Shown: piece by piece, positions 49,352 to 60,821 of the stretch | Position numbering within the stretch: position 1 is the stretch's first letter | Layout: each line of letters begins with the position of its first letter | NCBI RefSeq assembly: GCF_032884065.1 | Contig: NC_088863.1 | Location: forward strand, 61,883,512 to 61,947,511 | Reading direction: 5' to 3' | Length of the DNA stretch: 64,000 nucleotides | From: Artemia franciscana | Lineage: Eukaryota > Arthropoda > Branchiopoda > Anostraca > Artemiidae | The notes under the pieces: generated by a model | The model's database searches: none | Told to the model about the DNA's origin: nothing | Seen by the model: the letters and a program-made list of their open reading frames with translations, nothing else | Program-made: the position numbers and the translations under genes

Positions 49352-49359
49352 TATATAAG
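49352..49359 (+). promoter_or_regulatory. TATA box of the ankyrin gene
   Basis: TATATAAG lies 67 bases before the ATG. CATT at 49381, 29 bases downstream of the TATA start, is at the right distance for an initiator, giving a 5' UTR of about 38 bases. Confidence 0.65.
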
Positions 49360-49418
49360 ACATTGTTCGGAATGATTCTGCATTATTTGATTCTATATTT
49401 CCGGACAAATAAATTACT

Positions 49419-51584
49419 ATGAGTCGAGACGAGAAAATAGATGAACAAATTTACATGTCAAAAGATTATGAACCGAAAAATGAGATCACAAAGAAGAGAG
49501 CAAGAGACTACGAAGAGAATTATGATAAAGAAAAAACGTTTTGCCACAACGATCATCAAGGCCAACCAATATTGAAGAAAGGGAAAACATTGTATTCTGA
49601 TGACGTTCCAAGTAAAAAAAGTTTTGAAGGACCAATTTATGGTCACCGAGGTTCAGACTTAACGTTTAATAAATCAGTTAGTCCATTGAAAAATGAACTC
49701 AGCAACAAGAGAGCAAGAGAGAACAAAGAAAATCACGATGAAAAAAAAAGAATTTGTTGCAACGATTATAAAGGCGAACCAAAAGTAAAAAAAGGAAAAA
49801 AAGAAGATCCTGACGATGTTGACAATAAAAAGTACTTGGATAACACCATACATGAAAAAAACAACAGTGGTAATACCCCTTTATTTATGGCAATATATAA
49901 GGGTCAAGTGAGGGCAACCGAATTTCTTTTAAAGAATGGAGCCAACCCAAATATGAGGAATTTTGTCGGTGAGACGCCCTTACATTGTGCAGTTGAAATT
50001 GGTAGCCTGGAAATTTGTCGGCTATTAGTGTCAGAGGGAGCCTCTGTAGATAAAAGCGATAATAGTGGCAACACCCCTTTAAATATGGCAACATCTACAG
50101 GTGAAGTGAATTTAATTAAACTTTTCTTAAAAAATGGAGCTAATCCAACAACAATCGATTATAAGGGAAATACACCTTTACATAAGGCTGCTTTAATTGG
50201 CAGACTAGACATTTGTCAGCTGCTCGTGTCAAAAGGAGCAATAGTAGATGCCAAAGATATTTTTTTCAGAACACCTTTATGCTTAGCAGTTGAAATTGGT
50301 CAGATAAGTGTGACAAAATTTCTGTTAAGGAATGGAGCCAACCCAAACATAAGTGATTACAATGGATATATATCTCTGCATAACGCTGTTATAGTCGGCA
50401 GACTGGATGTTTGTCGGCTACTAATTTCAAACGGAGCTAAAGTAGACGCCAAAGACCATTTAGGTAGGACACCTTTACATTTAGCTGTTGAGGCGCACCA
50501 AACAGGTGTGACTTATCTTCTCTTGAAAAATGGAGCCAATTCAAACATAAGCGACTACAATGGGTATACACCTTTACATAAGGCTGCTTTAGTTGGCAGA
50601 CAAGACATTTGTCAGCTACTCGTGTCAAAAGGAGCAGAAGTAGATACCAAAGATATTTCTTTCAGAACACCTTTATGCTTGGCAGTTGAAAATGGTCAAA
50701 TAAGTATGACTGAATTTCTTTTACAAAATCAAGCCAACCCAAACGAAACTGATGCTGTTTCCCAAACACCTTTACATTGCGCTGCTAGGATCGGCAGATT
50801 GGACATTTGCTCGCGGCTGATTTCAATGGGAGCCATTGTGGATTCGAAAGATCGTTTACGTAGGACACCTTTGCATTTGGCAGTTGAGGCAGACCGCATA
50901 GATGTGGCTCAGTTTCTCTTAATAAATGGAGCCAATCCAAACAATAGCGATTACAAAGGATATACACCACTACACGACGCTGCTATGACTAACAGCCTAG
51001 ACATTTGTCAACTACTTGTTTCAAAGCAAGCCAAAGTCTTTGCCGAAGATCATAATTGGAGAACACCCTTGCATTTGTCAATCCATGCCGGCCAAAAAAA
51101 TATAACAGAATTTCTGTTAGAAAATGGAGCCTCCCCAAATTCAAAATCCAATTTTGTTCGTTGGCGCAGCAGTCATATAAGGGAAACACCGTTATGGCTT
51201 GCTGTTAGAATGAAAAGACTCGATTTTTGTGATTTACTTGTTTCATATGGAGCTGAATTAGACAATGAAATTGAGAATATGCTTCGAGAGCAAATTCTCC
51301 TTAGCATCCGAAATGGATCTGGGGAAAGTTTGGCACAGTTACTCTCTATCTGTACATCTTGTCGACATGACTATCGTTACGCAACATTAAAAGAAAATTG
51401 TCGGAAAGAAATAAGAAGGGCCATTTATTCTTTCAGAGAATATGAACGTATTAAAAATTTTGATATACCTGAAGTCCTGAAAAATTACCTCCTGGATTAT
51501 GGACAAGAATTAGAATTTCTCAACTTGAATTTGTGCCCCAAAAAATTGGCCGACTTGTTAGGAAAGCGTGAGAAGAAAAATTGA
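49419..51584 (+). CDS. Ankyrin-repeat protein with C-terminal SOCS-box-like segment (ASB-like), intronless
   Basis: 721 codons without an intron. Residues 1-147 are charged and contain a duplicated segment: KNEITKKRARDYEEN...CHNDHQGQP..KKGK...DDV and KNELSNKRARENKEN...CCNDYKGEP..KKGK...DDV, with KKRAR as a possible nuclear signal. Residues ~152-621 form 14 ankyrin repeats of 33 residues (TPLH.A...G...I..LL...GA..), alternating two types so the true period is 66. Residues ~656-693 read TLKENCRKEIRRAIYS and then FDIPEVLKNYLLDYG. T656-L657, C661 and I665 fit the Elongin-C BC-box pattern, and IPEVLKNYLL fits the cullin-box part of SOCS boxes. By analogy with ASB proteins it would recruit substrates, bound by the ankyrin stack, to a cullin-RING ubiquitin ligase. 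Function, substrate and location are inference. An F-box-like (PRANC) end is the alternative, but the spacing fits SOCS better. Confidence 0.85.
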   Translation: MSRDEKIDEQIYMSKDYEPKNEITKKRARDYEENYDKEKTFCHNDHQGQPILKKGKTLYSDDVPSKKSFEGPIYGHRGSDLTFNKSVSPLKNELSNKRARENKENHDEKKRICCNDYKGEPKVKKGKKEDPDDVDNKKYLDNTIHEKNNSGNTPLFMAIYKGQVRATEFLLKNGANPNMRNFVGETPLHCAVEIGSLEICRLLVSEGASVDKSDNSGNTPLNMATSTGEVNLIKLFLKNGANPTTIDYKGNTPLHKAALIGRLDICQLLVSKGAIVDAKDIFFRTPLCLAVEIGQISVTKFLLRNGANPNISDYNGYISLHNAVIVGRLDVCRLLISNGAKVDAKDHLGRTPLHLAVEAHQTGVTYLLLKNGANSNISDYNGYTPLHKAALVGRQDICQLLVSKGAEVDTKDISFRTPLCLAVENGQISMTEFLLQNQANPNETDAVSQTPLHCAARIGRLDICSRLISMGAIVDSKDRLRRTPLHLAVEADRIDVAQFLLINGANPNNSDYKGYTPLHDAAMTNSLDICQLLVSKQAKVFAEDHNWRTPLHLSIHAGQKNITEFLLENGASPNSKSNFVRWRSSHIRETPLWLAVRMKRLDFCDLLVSYGAELDNEIENMLREQILLSIRNGSGESLAQLLSICTSCRHDYRYATLKENCRKEIRRAIYSFREYERIKNFDIPEVLKNYLLDYGQELEFLNLNLCPKKLADLLGKREKKN

Positions 51585-51692
51585 TAAATGTTAGCAGTAT
51601 GTTTTTCGTTTTTTGTATTTAATTATGTTGTTTTTTTCGTCTTTTCTGTTCTTTATTTATTATCATTTGGTTTGTAATCTTGTTAAAACATA

Positions 51693-51698
51693 AATAAA
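51693..51698 (+). promoter_or_regulatory. Poly(A) signal of the ankyrin gene
   Basis: AATAAA lies 109 bases after the stop in an AT-rich 3' region; a run of nine to ten A follows at about 51741. Confidence 0.6.
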
Positions 51699-51749
51699 TT
51701 TATTTCATTCATACACAAGAAAATTTCTAATGCTCCTAAGTAAAAAAAA

Positions 51750-53566
51750 AATGAGAATAGGGTAATTGACTGGATCATTCCGTGGTCCACCTTTATATAA
51801 AATTAAGCACTATAGCTCGCTTAAAAGAGCTGGGGAAAATGACATTTTCAAACTTTATGCTCTTAGATGAATAACTCTTGGTGTGAAGCGTTTTCTTTCT
51901 TTAAATCTCTTCTTTACATAAATCAAATCAAACAACTATTAAAATTTAATTATATTACCTATAACAGAGGAATGGCAGCTGGAAAATCTCATTTAACCAG
52001 AAACGCTTGAACTGTGGGTATTCCTTGCTATGCTACGTTGCTATGCAACCAACAAGAATCACATACTGCCATCTTTCTTCTCTTTATGATCATCCTAAAA
52101 CTGAATGTTATAATAGTCACAGTATATTTCTTACTTGTATTAGCCTATATCTAAAATTTTTAATCAAACAAAAGAGAAATCTGAAAATTCAAAACAGGTT
52201 AAATTATCCTGTATATTCTTGGGCTTGTTTTCCCCTTCTGTTACCCACCATAAATACTACGGTACAAAAACCCACCAAGGGAAATTGTAAATTTAAACAA
52301 AAAGTATAGATAGCGTTTACCCTTCCCCTCCTGAAAGAAATTATAAGTAAATCTTTAAATTTTTTGTCATGAATTTGTGCCTGTGTATTGTCGAAATCTT
52401 TCAAATATCAAATTGCAATCAAATTTTTAAGCGTAATTAAATCACCGGATGTAAATAAAAGGGGGTCTAAGGTAAGCGACATGGGATCAGAGAAAACGGC
52501 GGTTCTATTGATTCTTTTTTTCTTATTACTTCGAAAATTGACGTTTTCATTAAATCAAATGTTATTTTGAAATCAGAAATAGTAGTAGTATGTTTTCTTT
52601 CTTTGCTTTTTTTGATCATTCCCTTCACTTTACTACCTATCTATTTTATCTCTTACTGGCAATTCCATATCTTTCAATCAGTTTAATTCATCACACAAAT
52701 AATTTGTATGTATGTCAGTTTTTCGCTTGTATTGCATTTTTTACCTTTTTCCTAAAACTTTTTTCTTTTAAAATTTTTCCTATTCATAAGATTCTCCGTT
52801 CATATTTTTAGCATACAACATTTTCAACGTTCACTTTCTGCCTACTCAAGGCTGTAAGGGGACAATCCCATTCATTAGGTATCGTATATGTATGTATCGG
52901 TATCGTACCGATACGATACCAATATAATTTTCCCATAGATTCCCCTCTTGAAAAAACCTTACCTAAAGATTAAGCATCCCCCAATCTCTGCCCTCATCCA
53001 TGCTCAGATGTCTTTTCCTGGTCTATTACACACCAAAGAACAACCTCAAATAATTCGTTGTTGATTCAAAAATGTTGCCATTTACAAGAATTTTTTATTT
53101 TTCTGATCGAGAGATTCTGAACACACAAACCAAATGGTGAATATTAACGGAAGTGAAAAATAAGAAAAAAAATGATCAAAGAAATGGGTATAAACACAAA
53201 TACGCGAAAATCTGATCGAAAGAAGCGTAAGATATTTTTTGAAATTGATAATTCAGAACCCAAATTCCAATAGCGAAAATTTGAATTTTAATCATTCGCA
53301 TATCAATGTGAAAATAACATTCATATGATGTGGTCTCTTACTGATCAATTTATGCAAGGCACACTGGATAGACAGGGACGCAGCTTGGGTTTTAAGTTTG
53401 GAGGAGGGATTTAAAGAATGTTTGATATAACCGTCCAGCATATCGACAAATGCGGACACACAATCTGAATTTCTAAGGTAAATTTTCTAAGGTATGAAAC
53501 GTTGAACCAAGGCACCTTGGAATCCCCCTCCACCTTATAACTCCCCCTCTCCCTCTTTGCTGCACC
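51750..53566. other. Intergenic, nothing recognised
   Basis: AT-rich with T-rich frames on both strands and no motif. A short palindromic stretch (ATCGGTATCGTACCGAT) is centred near 52906. Confidence 0.35.
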
Positions 53567-55657
53567 CACTGGCAGATCCAGTCCCCCCAAAGATTCTTTC
53601 TAGTGCCCTAATCCCCTGTTTTTTATTTACTCTTCTTTTAGAATAAATTTGTCAATTTGGTAAATTACTGGCTTCTTTGTCTTTTTGGGTGACTCCCCTA
53701 AAATTTTGCTCATTGGCGCCCGTATTACTTTGGGCCTCCCCAAGATTTTGCTCTAGATCCGCTTTTACTCTTCCATGCCTGTATGACTAGAGTTTTTTTT
53801 TTGTGTTTAGCAGGAGGTGAGATGTTTAGCGAAATAAGTTAGAGATCCGAAAATTTTGATTATGTTTTAAAAACCTTGAAAATCTTCCTTAGAAAAATAG
53901 TTACTTCCATAACGCCAGGAAATCAATGCGTGGTAAAAAAAATATGCAATTCATTTTTTATATAGAAGAGCAGGTTTGGTTTTAAGTATAGGCATTAAAA
54001 CATCAACTAATTACTGTTTCTTTTAAAAAAAAATAGTGTTTTAATAAAGTGCCAACTTTTAAGAAATCTCAAAAATTTACTAATCAAAATTTCACTTTTC
54101 AGAACAACATGCATATCTTTCCACTTTTTAAAGTTCGATATATTTCACTTAAATTACATTATTCATAATTTTATAAGAAATAGTCTATTTCTGCATTTTC
54201 ACTCCCGCCATATCTATTTATTACACGGTCGATGTCTACCTCAATGTTTCGGATCATCCGCTTGCCAAACAAATAAATATCTTTTGTAGGTACGTGCTTC
54301 AAACTAACTATATGAGTCGAGTTTAAATCTCGATATGTCTGATGAGTACAAATACAAAAATTTGAAATTTGACTCAGATTTAGAATATAATCAGATGATC
54401 GTCCTGTAAAATTTTTTATTAATAAACAACTAATCGTGGAAATATGAGTGGATGGCATGCATCAAAATAAGTATAAAAATCCTCAGCAGTATATATAGTA
54501 GTTTAGACAATTTTATGGACAAATACATGCAAGTCCTATACAAAAACATAACTATATTTTGTGGCTGGTTGGTATTGAGAAGGTGGGAAATTCTGAAGTA
54601 ATATTGTAGCTGCAATCCGTTTGCGTGGTTAACTCAAGTTGTGTGAATTTCCACTTTTTATCAACGTTTTATTAGTAAATGTTTGAAAAAAAAAATTATG
54701 CTATTCCACTGATTAAAACTGAGAATTCAGAGACCCTCTATATCAACTAGATAAATACAAAAAGTACATAATTATTTGCCCTCTTTTTTGCGAAAATCTA
54801 TTCTTCTTAAATAATTACTCCGACTTTTGAAGGAGTATTTTGACAAATATACTTAGTTTTAAGTACATAGTTATACGAACCTTTATTAAAGGTCTAAAGA
54901 GTTTGGCCTTCATTTTAATGCTTTAGGATAAACAGAGGAGGTGATATGTAATATTTATACAGATCTTTAACTGGATGAAAATAAGCAGTAAAGTACCGCA
55001 GTAGTAAAGTAAAGTAAGCAGTAAAGTAAGTTGGATTTGCTCACCAAAATCCAAAACTTAGATTAATAAGTTTTACACATCTCATCCGTTTACTATCTAT
55101 TATACAAATCCCCTAAAAACAAAATGTTGTGAAAGCCATCCCAATTTGCTAAAAAAGCAAATCCAAAAGAGATAGCAAAAAAAAGTAATCATGTCAATTT
55201 CTTCGCCTCAGTGCTATAGCAAGATTAAAAAAAAAATGTTTGACAGAAAAAAGAAGTAAACATTTTGCTTTTTAGCCCCAGTGTGACAGCACAATCCTCA
55301 AATATCATTTCGACAGTCTAAAGAAGCTAGGATTTTAAATTTCCCCTCCTTGTTATTACGAAATGAGGATTTTCGCCTCCCAGCTGACTTTTGTGGGAAT
55401 ACAGACAGACTCTCTTGATAAGCCTTTTTGATACTTTTTGGCAGTATGCCTCATTAGTAAAATCTAACAGAGACAGCGCGAAGTAGTTCAAACTTTGTTT
55501 CAAAAACAAATTGTCTTAATAATTAAAAACTAAACTACTAAAATCTAATTACATAAGAAATAATTTTCATCTCAGCCCAAACCAGATCAAGCGGTCCAAA
55601 CCACAAAACCAGCATTACGTCAGGGGGGGGGGCAAAAAATCCCTGGATCTGCCACTG
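53567..55657. repeat. Inverted termini resembling DNA-transposon ends, 2.1 kb apart
   Basis: CACTGGCAGATCCAG (53567-53581) and CTGGATCTGCCACTG (55643-55657) are inverse complements with one mismatch, each next to C- or G-runs. A further related end (TCTAGATCCGC) occurs near 53752. No transposase lies between them and no target duplication is seen, so they may be ends of unrelated insertions. Confidence 0.35.
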
Positions 55658-57735
55658 TAGAAGAATGCATTTTTCACTTATCTAAAACGCTAAGACCCAA
55701 ACCAATGTCGTTTCCAATTTTGGAATAATCTGCTAGTTCCATGCTACATTCCCGTTCTCTGTGCCTGAAAAGGTTTAGTTTTTTAGAGTGTGGATAATCA
55801 TTTTTTAGTTGTAAACTTGATGTTTTGAAGGAATACTCAGCTAGTTCAGCTTCCATCCGTTTCGAGAGAGCCCCTCAGCCTTCTAAAAAGTCCACAAGTA
55901 CAACTCCTTCAAAGTCATGGAAAACCGTTGCCGATACCTTGTTAAGAAAAAGTCACGTGTTTTTGAATGCCCCTTGCATTATTGCGTTTTGTGGTACTGG
56001 GAAAGTAAATTCGGACCCAGGAGTGAGAATTGAATGACGGAGATGATGAACACACAAAGCTGTATTGGTAACTTATTAAAAACGAATAACTTTTTTGTTT
56101 TAAAGTCAGGTTATATGGTATAATTTCACGAAACTTTATAATAGATACGGAAACTATACTTAGGTTTTGAAAACCTTGAAAATCTTCTTCATAAAAATAA
56201 ATATTTTTACGATATTATGGAAATCGATGCGCGATACCTAACTTAGAACTTCATTCTTATATTCTCCGTGAGAGAGAAAGGTGGCATAACTTTTCAGAGT
56301 TGTATAAAAATATTTATGTTGGATTCTTGATGTATAGTCTGTCATTCTAGGACGGGACTAAGGCAGAAAGTCATACATTAAGGATAATTTAGATAATCTG
56401 TCAGTTATGATAGCCACTTAAAGGCGATTGGAGACCGAAAATGATTCAAAGATGTATGACCCACTATGTCCACAAGATTTGCAAGGAAGTAGCAAATGAG
56501 ATTTCAAATTAACAACGTTTTTAATTAAAAACTGGCAAATATTAATTGAAGAAAAGTTTTTCAGAGGAAAATAAAGAGTGAAGTCAACACTGGGCCTATT
56601 GGTACCACGCATATCGGTATCAGGCGTATTGATTTCGTTTTTTTTTTTAATTATAGTTTTGTGCCTGCTCTATCATTTTTTATTTAAAACAGGCAAAGGT
56701 TCATTTAAAAAAAAAAACCGAAGTTTTTCTGAAAGAAGAAAAGAGCGAAACTGAAAATTATACCGAATATAAATTATTACTTCGCAGCATATCTAATTTA
56801 CATCGATAAATTTCTGTAAATAAATCAACTGGAAATATTTCCCTATATTTGCAAGATAACAGAAAACTAGCGCTTTGCTGAAAAGACAAAAGCTAAGTAT
56901 AAAAAACAAGAATATTGATTTAGTAGTTAAATTTGGGTACGTAGCGTCATAACAACAAATTAATCCATAACACTTCTCATTGTCTTATACAAGAATATTC
57001 TAGTATACTTATTTATGATTTACGATTAATTTTTACTAAAATTGGAAGCTTCCTCTGGTGTTTCCAAACATTTCTAATAAGGTCTTTGTCTTTGAGACTG
57101 TTAGTCGGCGCTGAGACTCGCAAATTGACATTTATGGTATCAACCGTTTTTAAAATACACCTATCCAATTATCTTATTCTTTTGATAAAAGGGGAAAAAA
57201 TACATTTAAATACCTGTTATTAGCTATAAGATTTGGCTAGTTAACGATGATTTTCCCCTTTGAAGACTGTTTTTCCGACTCTTCTCATAAGTTTCCTAAA
57301 ATCTTTGTCCCCTTCTTGTCGCACAAATACGACAATATGCGTTTTAAATCTCTCAATATTTTTAATAAAAATTATCCGTTTCCAATCCAATATTTGCCAC
57401 GAAACAGAACAATAATTTCACCTTTCAACAAAACAACGCTCAAAAACATCTGAATTTAATGACGTGTTATCTATACAAATAAAAACACATATACCTAGGA
57501 CGTTCGAACAAGGTAAACAGAATTCTCTAGGCGACTAGTATTGTCTTTAGGGGCATCAAACTTATATTTTTCTTCATGTTAATAACCGTTCCGTTTTCTT
57601 CAGCATATTTTTACCACCTAAGTAGAAAAGTGGTAAACTGAATGTCAAAAGAAGGGTGGCCTTAGCAACCTAAAAAAGAAAATTTGAGAAATTAACATCT
57701 ACACATATCAACGCTATTGCACTTAAAGTTAGCAT
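55658..57735. other. Intergenic, nothing recognised
   Basis: Unique AT-rich sequence. Frames of 60-70 codons (55825, 57247) have no motif. Confidence 0.35.
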
Positions 57736-57737
57736 AC

Positions 57738-57897
57738 AAGGCCCTATCCAGAGGGAAGGGGTTGCCTGGTTGGAGCCCCCCTCCTCCCACAAAAAAATTT
57801 GTCTGACACGCAAAAAAGTAGCGAAAATACATATAAACGAATTTTTCCTGCGTTTTACAAAGTTTTTTTCTGTACAAAAATCTTGGATATGCCCTTG
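57738..57897. mobile_element. MITE-like 160-base element
   Basis: The ends AAGGCCCTATCCAGAG and TCTTGGATATGCCCTT are imperfect inverse complements (about 12 of 16). A related end (TCCTGGATACGGCCCTG) is found near 62600, so the family is dispersed. Too short to encode a protein. Confidence 0.45.
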
Positions 57898-57964
57898 TTC
57901 AAATACGACGTTTTCACAGTTATGAAATAATTACAAAATAACATTTGCTAGGTTGTTCTCACGA

Positions 57965-58140
57965 GGAGTATCAGTAGGGAATCTTTATATGGAAGCTGCA
58001 AAGGTAACTGGTTCAATGCCATTGAAATTTTGTCTTTTACCTGGCCCAAATACTACCTCAGCTAGGGAAAGGTCATCTACGTACTTCTTATTTTGCATGG
58101 CAGCTATTTCATTGATCATAAGAAGAAACCCTAAATTATT
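57965..58140 (-). pseudogene. Non-LTR RT catalytic fragment
   Basis: The minus strand reads LGFLLMINEIAAMQNKKYVD then DLSLAEVVFGPGKRQ. It aligns with LFLVIINDLATTLDDRWKYV then DDLSLIECC in the RT at 13424-15001, including YVDD. It is a relic of the same group. Confidence 0.75.
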
Positions 58141-59263
58141 TTATATCTTACAATTTATTCTCTGTTTGCTAGAAGAGTTATATTCAGGGGTGTTTTCTTC
58201 GTGATCTTCTCCATTAATATCTTGTAATTAACAAAATTGAAGTTTTTTCAGAATCTATTGCAAGTAAATTTATCCATTTTAGGGGATCTTCCAGATGTGT
58301 TGAAATGGAAAAAAGTAAACTAATTAGATAGTGCATAGTTTAATACTTCGGGATGTCGCCATATCGCTTCTTATCGATAACTTTCAAAAGATAACGGTGA
58401 TTTGTCTCAGTGAGACCGTCTCACACAAGAGAATTTTTCGGAAAATATTCAGCTGTAAAGATATTAATACTATTTGAGACCTTTAGACAAAGTCCAAGAG
58501 AGAATATTATTTCAGAAAACCCCCCGCTTCTACGAAAAATACTGATGGATAGAGGTCAGAGAATAAGACCTCGATGTTAAAAACAAAGGACTTTAAAACC
58601 AGATCCAGTTTAAAGAAATTACTTTAAAACCAGCTTTTTGAATTTCCACCTGTTTCACAACTATTTGCTTAGATACACTTCAAATGCTGTAAATTTAATA
58701 ATAGAGTTTTCCGAAATTAAAATAATGCAGAAAACTAAATAATGAAGAAATCAGAAATCCTAGATAATGTAGAAAACTTGGGATTTGAATGACTTTTACT
58801 CTCTCAACAGAAAGTTTGAAAACCGATTTTTTTTTAAATACGAAAATAGCATAATAAACAAACAATTCCTCTGACGCCAAAAATTTAGAAAGATAAAGCT
58901 TAATTGATTAGTTTTCCATAAGGCTCTCTTTTAATTTACTATTCTGAGAGGTGTCAATAGACCAAATTTCGAAGGTGGAAACCAACCAATTTTAATGATT
59001 TTCTCATCACAAGTACTCACAAAAAAATGGAGTAAAACCTCGGTAAAGACCACAACTCGGTACAACCCTACAATTGTAAGATTTAGGTATTATACCAACC
59101 GGTCAATTTTGATTGCGATTTATAGTGTGACAGACCCAAATAGAAAAAGGATCAGGCCCCAAAGGCCAATCGCTTCCGAACCCGAGGTGGCTCAGCTTAT
59201 TGAGGCATATCCTCTATATTAAAATTTTATTTATTCCAAATGAGCTGAAAAACGCATTAAAAT
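58141..59263. other. Intergenic, nothing recognised
   Basis: No gene or clear repeat. A 75-codon frame at 58995-59222 has no motif. Confidence 0.35.
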
Positions 59264-59402
59264 ATTAAAGTGATATTTAATCCCTCTTGATTTCTTTGAA
59301 TATTTCTGGTCTACGCTGTTATTATGAAAGTAAAGAGTAACATTAAGCCCAAATTGAGCAGAATTTATTCCATATAGAAGGCGGACTGTCCCTTCCTCAT
59401 CG
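59264..59402 (+). repeat. Rep-A fragment, inverted relative to 62400-62530
   Basis: GGTCTACGCTGTTATTATGA and AAGAGTAACATTAA followed by CTGTCCCTTCCTCAT recur as the inverse complement at 62400-62527, about 85 percent alike by eye. The two bracket 3 kb of DNA. Confidence 0.7.
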
Positions 59403-60720
59403 AGACCATATCCGCGAGAAATAATTATTCAATTTTCTTAGTCCCAACCTCTACCTCTGTTCACTCCATCATAGGGCAATCCCTAAGTTTTAAATTATTT
59501 TCTTTAACCTTTACCTTAAGCTGTTATAATAGCTCAGCCCTTCAAAACAAGAAAAACCAAAATTATAAGAAACAAAAATATAAAAATAAAGATTATAGGA
59601 TACTCTACAATATATATTCTACCTCTATTTTTGAATAAACGTAGAATTCCGAAATCCCTCCTTTTTATTTGTTCCTTTTGTCATATTTTCACTTCGACTA
59701 CTCAGCTTTAAAAACGTGAGAGAATTTTAGGAAGGGGAGAATTAGCCATGAACTATTTCGGTTATTCTTTAATGTCCGTAAGTCAATAAGTGATCATAAT
59801 ACATATGGTCATTTAAGACGCTGAAAACAAGCTCAACTTTGATATTTGCCAATATTGAGCATATTCCAAAAAGATTCAAATATCAACTATTTAATCCTTC
59901 GTGCAATTAGAAGTGAGATAGAAAGTCTTTCTTCAAGACTTGTAGTCTCGATTTATTTGTTGTTGAATCTCACTGTCGTTGTATAAACAAAATATTATGG
60001 ATTCAACTCGGAGAATACTATTAACATTCAATTACTTCCGTAAATTGTCTTTCAATGCATTGCATTTTTGCGTTTTCATGAGAGCAAGTGAGACAATCAA
60101 GGAGGCACACTCGTGCCTCTATAAAGAGGCGACCCACGACAATGTTAAGCGATCTTCGGTTCCAGTGGTTGCAGAGGTATGGGGAGTGATGCATTTCGTA
60201 GCCCGAGCTCCAACTAAGAAAACTGCCAAATTTCATCCCCCTCCAACTTTTCCTTCATGGGGAAAATCTGGCCGAAAGTTTCGACCCGTCAACCCCAGCC
60301 CCCCTTTAACGTTGTCTGATCGGGCTGAAATTCACAAGTTAAGGTCCCCTAGGGCCCAGGAGCTTATCTGCGAAATTTCAGCTCGATCCGATAACTCCTT
60401 CCCTGTTTTCCAGAAACCACGAATAGACACTTAAATTTCATTTTCTTTTTTTTCTAGACGCCTACAGGTCACAGCCGACATCGGATCTGGGTGTACGAAG
60501 ACTCATTCGATGCGGAATTCTCCGAGTAATTTTCCTGGAAAGTTTCGTAGGAAAATCTTAACCCCCCAAAAGTTTCGAAAATAAAAGTGTATAATTTTGA
60601 TAACACCTGGACAGCTTATCAATTGAGAGATAACAGAATATTAGCTTCTTAAGAGCAAAAGAAACATTTCGGTCATTCTATCTATTTTTTTTCTATTTTA
60701 TACAATGATTTAAAAGCGGG
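59403..60720. other. Spacer with a 151-codon open frame of doubtful value
   Basis: The frame 59979-60434 contains FPSWGKSGRKFRPV and HKLRSPRAQELICEISARSD. Its DNA (GATCGGGCTGAAATTCACAA, CCCAGGAGCTTATCTGCGAA) reads like a dispersed noncoding repeat, and no domain is recognised. Confidence 0.3.
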
Positions 60721-60751
60721 GGGGGGGCCGCAGCCACCCAAGTTCCTCTCC

Positions 60752-60780
60752 TAATTCCTGTACGAGGAGTACAGGAATTA
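60752..60780. repeat. Hairpin with 12-bp perfect stem
   Basis: TAATTCCTGTAC, loop GAGGA, GTACAGGAATTA. The same TAATTCCTGTAC word appears in both arms of the neighbouring large inverted repeat. Confidence 0.8.
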
Positions 60781-60821
60781 TTAAATTACATCCACCATGG
60801 ATTTTAGAAAAACGTACAGAA

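Noticed and set aside
49419..51584. Bacterial or viral origin for the ankyrin gene
   Set aside because: Ankyrin arrays occur in Wolbachia and poxviruses, but the SOCS/BC-box end, TATA/CRE promoter and AATAAA fit an animal gene better. Not excluded without a search.
52888..52922. Palindromic GGTATCGTACCGATACGATACC-like stretch
   Set aside because: It is short, partly a GTAT/GATAC simple repeat, and has no context supporting a function.
59979..60434. 151-codon plus-strand frame
   Set aside because: No domain; the DNA looks like a dispersed repeat and the codon pattern is not distinctive. Kept only as a note in the spacer entry.
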